64,000 bases of DNA from Cylindrospermum stagnale PCC 7417. GTDB lineage: Bacteria; Cyanobacteriota; Cyanobacteriia; Cyanobacteriales; Nostocaceae. Each line of letters begins with the position of its first letter. Within the stretch, counting starts at the first letter, position 1. The notes beneath the pieces are model-generated. The model saw nothing but the letters and a program-made list of their open reading frames with translations, made no database searches and was not told the DNA's origin. Made by a program: the position numbers and the translations under genes. The stretch is from NCBI RefSeq assembly GCF_000317535.1, contig NC_019757.1, positions 2,992,501 through 3,056,500 on the forward strand. The letters are read 5' to 3'. Positions 61,971-64,000 of this stretch are shown here, piece after piece.

Positions 61971-63119
61971 CTATAGACTATGAGCTTTTGACTCTTGACT
62001 AATTGCTAAACAGTCAGTTTCTGTCCACCAAGCGTAGATGGTTGTGTCACGATTTGGCAAACTACCAAAGGTATTGGGTTGCAAAACACTGATGCTGATG
62101 CCGTTAGTCAACTCGACAACATAATTAACGTGAGTACCCAAATACATGACGTTGACAAGCCGTCCTTCAAAGCAGTTTGTTGGTATATTGGGTTGATAAA
62201 GCGAGAGCTGAATTTTTTCTGGGCGGACGCTGACTACAACTACTTGCGATAATTCAGTTGGTGTATCTTCAGAGCGACTGACGACAATTGTGAGTCCAGT
62301 TTTTGTGACAATTTTCACGTAATTGGAGTCTACCGCCGCGATTTCACCGCTGAATAAGTTTGTATCACCAATAAAATCAGCAACAAAGGATGTCTGAGGA
62401 TGTTCGTATATTTGGCTAGGAGTACCGATTTGCTCTATTTTGCCTTGATTCATGACGGCGATGCGATCGCTCAAGGACAGTGCTTCCTCCTGGTCGTGTG
62501 TCACCATAATAAAGGTCAAGCCCAAATCTTTGTGTAAATTCGATAATTCGACCTGCATCTCCTTACGTAGTTTTAAGTCTAACGCCCCCAATGGTTCATC
62601 CAGCAGCAAAACTGCGGGACGGTTGACGAGGGCCCTGGCTAAGGCAACTCGTTGCTGTTGACCACCAGAAAGTTGATTGGGAAAGCGCGATCGCAAACTT
62701 TCCATTTTCACCAGCTTTAAAGCTTCTGTAACTCGGTTGTCAATTTCTGATTTGGGTAATTTTTTTAACCGTAGTCCAAAAGCAATGTTATCCCACACAT
62801 TTAGGTGATTGAACAGAGCATAGCTTTGAAATACAGTATTGACAGGTCGGCGGTAAGGGGGCACATTAGTCATGGACTGACCCCGAATCAATAACTTGCC
62901 AGCGTCAGCCGTTTCAAATCCAGCAATTAAGCGCAGTGTGGTAGTCTTGCCACAACCGGAGGGACCCAGGATACTAAAAAATTCTCCTTGTCTCACATCC
63001 AAATCTACTCCATGTACTGCCGGTTCTTGGTTGAAAAACTTGAACACGTTCCGCAGTTCAACATCAAGTGGCTGAAAATTTGTTATCCCCCTCTGATTTT
63101 GCATCACAGTTTGAGCCAT
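61971..63119 (-). CDS. potA: Polyamine transporter ATPase PotA
   Basis: 382 residues: Walker [10 protein letters not shown] (about 53-61), Q-loop, signature LSGGQQQR, Walker [12 protein letters not shown], switch His THDQEEA, then the TOBE domain about 285-375 ([14 protein letters not shown]). It powers the PotB/PotC channel. First gene of the leftward potA-potD-potB operon; 52 nt to potD. Confidence 0.95.
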   Translation of the reverse strand: MAQTVMQNQRGITNFQPLDVELRNVFKFFNQEPAVHGVDLDVRQGEFFSILGPSGCGKTTTLRLIAGFETADAGKLLIRGQSMTNVPPYRRPVNTVFQSYALFNHLNVWDNIAFGLRLKKLPKSEIDNRVTEALKLVKMESLRSRFPNQLSGGQQQRVALARALVNRPAVLLLDEPLGALDLKLRKEMQVELSNLHKDLGLTFIMVTHDQEEALSLSDRIAVMNQGKIEQIGTPSQIYEHPQTSFVADFIGDTNLFSGEIAAVDSNYVKIVTKTGLTIVVSRSEDTPTELSQVVVVSVRPEKIQLSLYQPNIPTNCFEGRLVNVMYLGTHVNYVVELTNGISISVLQPNTFGSLPNRDTTIYAWWTETDCLAISQESKAHSL

Positions 63120-63326
63120 AATCCTCAGTAGAATGCCGTGATCTTACGAGACTTAGTCTATTAATGTAGTCTATTAAGCAGACTACAGATGACTCTTTGG
63201 TTTATTGTATCCGCCAAAAACAATAGATTAGGAATATACACCCCCATTGTTTTATTTTCAATACCGGGTAGCATCTACGAAAAATTTTATACAGATATTG
63301 CTGATCACAGAATCTTTCTTGGTCTT

Positions 63327-64000
63327 ATGGATATATTACCAACATCGCTACTTAGCATCAAAAAAGATACACGTACCGTCGGACGTGGATTCCAGTCAAT
63401 ATTTTTAATTGTATTTACCCTATTGATGATGTCGGGAATAGGGACTCGTTTGGCATATTTGCAAATTTCTGAAGGGACAAAACTCCGGCAGCGTGCCGAG
63501 GCCAATCGGATTCGGATGATTCTCAAACAGCCGGAACGGGGCAATATCTTTGACCGTAAAGGCAAACTTTTAGCTAGTACTCGCTATCCCCGGTCTGTAT
63601 ATTTATGGCCGATGGCACATACTAAGCCCTCATGGTCAGTTGTGGGGCCACGGCTAGCAAAAATTCTCGATATTCCCCAATCCGAGATGGAACAGAAACT
63701 AGAAAAAGCTGGTGCTAACTCTTCTTCTCTCATCCGCATTGCTCGCGACCTGAATGAAGCCCAAATTACAGTATTAAAGGAGTATACAAATGAACTCTCA
63801 GGCGTAGAAATCAATACAGAAGCCGTTCGCTACTACCCCCACGGCGATAAATTGGCTCATATACTCGGCTATACCCGTGAACTGACTGCCGAACAGTTAG
63901 AAAAAAGAAAGCAGGAAGGCTACCGTCTGGGAGATGTGATTGGTCAGATGGGGGTGGAAAAAGCTTATGAGCAAACCCTACGGGGAGAATGGGGTGGTCA
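63327..64000 (+). CDS. mrdA: Penicillin-binding protein 2 (partial, runs off the right edge)
   Basis: 224 codons seen from ATG 63327. Membrane anchor (SIFLIVFTLLMMSGIGTRLA) then the PBP dimerisation/pedestal domain: RAEANRIRMILKQPERGNIFDRKGKLLAS (read as RAEANRIR, PERGNIFDRKG), ILGYTRELTAEQL and GQMGVEKAYEQTLRG. This order is that of class B PBP2, the elongation transpeptidase. The catalytic domain lies beyond the window. Divergent from potA; 207-bp gap holds both promoters. Confidence 0.9.
   Translation, partial: MDILPTSLLSIKKDTRTVGRGFQSIFLIVFTLLMMSGIGTRLAYLQISEGTKLRQRAEANRIRMILKQPERGNIFDRKGKLLASTRYPRSVYLWPMAHTKPSWSVVGPRLAKILDIPQSEMEQKLEKAGANSSSLIRIARDLNEAQITVLKEYTNELSGVEINTEAVRYYPHGDKLAHILGYTRELTAEQLEKRKQEGYRLGDVIGQMGVEKAYEQTLRGEWGG

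Overview
The window comes from the chromosome of a filamentous, Nostoc-like cyanobacterium. The evidence is frequent HIP1 octamers (GCGATCGC) and heptamer-type short tandem repeats typical of Nostoc, together with a CpcT/CpeT phycobilin lyase, a DUF3110 protein, a TamB-like protein of cyanobacterial form, and a five-gene PatA/CheY/CheW/GAF-MCP/CheA phototaxis operon of the pix/ptx type. No other organism group fits this combination. The species cannot be fixed from the sequence alone.

Layout. 1-6.3 kb: host genes (DUF2141 secreted protein, GT2 and GT4 glycosyltransferases, TPR protein, CpcT lyase). 6.3-9.8 kb: a CpdA-like phosphodiesterase, tRNA-Cys, then a decayed accessory patch holding an unknown 234-residue gene between fragments that look like type I restriction-modification genes, then a DUF6174 protein. 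10.0-11.1 kb: a conserved-looking gene of unknown function. About 11.5-31.4 kb: an integrated mobile element. Its tyrosine integrase lies at the left end. A leftward operon of small genes is led by a roughly 660-nt untranslated stretch with an embedded tRNA-Leu-like gene. The rest comprises an HTH repressor with operator half-sites, a KGK-domain protein, a large TOPRIM/SF3-helicase replication protein followed by three 104-bp tandem repeats (candidate origin), and a tightly coupled 14-gene leftward operon that looks like a phage tail or virion module but has no recognisable terminase, portal or capsid gene.

31.4-41.7 kb: host accessory genes. These are an NrdG-like radical SAM protein, a double-glycine peptide precursor, a FecCD/FecE-type transporter, small membrane proteins including a frameshifted one, a GIY-YIG protein, a lone sugar-ABC permease, an Arg/Gln-rich repeat protein, and a calpain-like protease whose N terminus resembles those of cyanobacterial contractile-injection-system cargo. 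41.8-49.2 kb: a 1889-residue TamB-like protein with a 9-bp VNTR, a DUF3110 protein and MurQ. 50.1-59.8 kb: the phototaxis operon; its receptor has three near-identical bilin-type GAF domains. 59.9-63.1 kb: potA-potD-potB polyamine transporter genes without potC. 63.3-64.0 kb: the start of a PBP2 gene that runs off the window.

Working model for the element (inference): the repressor controls a leftward early operon that passes through the structured RNA into the small genes and the integrase; the replication protein acts at the 104-bp repeats; and the late operon, behind palindromic sites at 31.14-31.23 kb, makes a particle or tail-like structure. This would be a phage satellite, a defective prophage, or a non-classical virus or plasmid. 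The most unusual items are the RNA/tRNA-like locus at 15.13-15.80 kb and the orphan structural module.
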